Assembly: GCA_934122385.1 (NCBI GenBank)
Contig: CAKOWP010000070.1
Location: 1 to 5,181, forward strand
Origin: an uncultured Clostridia bacterium
GTDB lineage: Bacteria; Bacillota; Clostridia; TANB77; CAG-508
Length of the DNA: 5,181 nucleotides
Direction: 5' to 3'
Both the position numbers and the translations under genes were made by a program. The notes below the pieces were generated by a model. That model searched no databases and had not been told where the DNA came from. It saw nothing but the letters and a program-made list of their open reading frames with translations. Positions 4,773 to 5,181 of this stretch are shown here, piece by piece (position 1 is the first letter of the stretch; each line of letters begins with the position of its first letter).

Positions 4773-5181
4773 CTAATAATTATTTTTATTTGAATTACAA
4801 CTACATATATCACTTATTGTTTCACATACTTGTTGTCTTCCTAATTGAATATCATTTTGTGCTAAATCTCCTAATGTTAATATTCCTATTACATGATTTT
4901 TTTCATCACAAACTGGTAATCTTCTTATTTGGTTATTTGCCATTTTACTTTCTGCATTTGTTATATCTTCATCTTGTTTACAAGTACATAAATCTGTAGA
5001 CATTATATCGCTTGCTGTTGTTTGTGAGCAGTCTTTATCACATGCAACTGTTCTTAATAAAATGTCTCTATCTGTTAGTATTCCACATATACAATTGTTA
5101 CTGTCACATACTGGTATACATCCTATATGGTTTTCACTCATTAATTTTGCTACCTCAGTTATTTTAGTTTCTGGTTTTACG
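4773..5181 (-). CDS. Cysteine-rich tandem CBS-domain protein, 5' end outside window
   Basis: The frame is open to the right edge; the codons before the Met at 5141 read VKPETKITEVAKL and continue the domain, so that Met is internal and the N-terminus is missing. The first CBS domain (about 5181-5030) shows MSENHIGCIPVCD and GILTDRDILLR. The second (about 5015-4851) shows ASDIMSTDLCTC, MANNQIRRLPVCD and VIGILTLGDLA. A short tail, QVCETISDICSCN, ends at the TAG (4775-4773). Stand-alone tandem CBS proteins of this size bind adenine nucleotides or other small ligands as a dimeric disc and usually regulate another protein; the ligand here is unknown. The visible part holds twelve cysteines in about 135 residues, far more than usual for the family. 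No membrane segment is seen. A terminator lies about 65 bases downstream, so it is transcribed separately from ytvI. Confidence 0.85.
   Translation of the reverse strand, partial: VKPETKITEVAKLMSENHIGCIPVCDSNNCICGILTDRDILLRTVACDKDCSQTTASDIMSTDLCTCKQDEDITNAESKMANNQIRRLPVCDEKNHVIGILTLGDLAQNDIQLGRQQVCETISDICSCNSNKNNY

Noticed and set aside
4790..4999. Plus-strand 69-residue hydrophobic open frame
   Set aside because: It is antisense to the second CBS domain, and the CBS motifs make the minus frame certain.

Overview
The window looks like chromosomal DNA from an AT-rich, spore-forming Firmicute, probably a clostridial lineage. Base composition is strongly A/T (judged by eye), ribosome binding sites are classical AGGAG type, promoters match the sigma-A consensus, and the YtvI-type permease belongs to a family linked to sporulation. 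The species cannot be named from this sequence. No rRNA, tRNA, CRISPR array, insertion sequence or phage gene was recognised.

Layout: only the leftmost gene lies on the plus strand. It is the C-terminal part of a DUF1980/TIGR03943 (YcgQ-like) protein, cut by the window edge and ending at 356. It converges on a DUF84 (YjjX-like) nucleotide phosphatase (882 to 379, minus). A single perfect palindrome at 355-391 separates them and can act as a terminator in both directions. The DUF84 gene has its own consensus promoter (930-958).

The centre (3510 to 959, minus) is a compact three-gene operon behind a near-consensus promoter with an extended -10 (3481-3510). It encodes a 111-residue protein of unknown function, then two paralogous proteins of about 337 and 369 residues. 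Both paralogues keep a Cys...His...Asp arrangement that resembles the transglutaminase-like cysteine peptidase fold, and both keep a second conserved C-terminal region. None of the three has a signal peptide or membrane segment, so they should act in the cytoplasm. This is the least explained and most interesting part of the window.

To the right are a YtvI-type AI-2E family membrane protein (4611 to 3514, minus), a leader with a transcription terminator and a possible sigma-E promoter, and the C-terminal part of a cysteine-rich two-CBS-domain protein (from beyond 5181 to 4773, minus).

The DUF1980, DUF84, YtvI and CBS genes look like unlinked housekeeping or sporulation neighbours. The three central genes are probably co-expressed and may work together, but no substrate or pathway can be read from the sequence. 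For three genes I chose a start downstream of the longest open frame, because a good ribosome binding site and the promoter position require it for two of them (small protein, YtvI), and a Shine-Dalgarno argument favours it for the third (the 337-residue paralogue).
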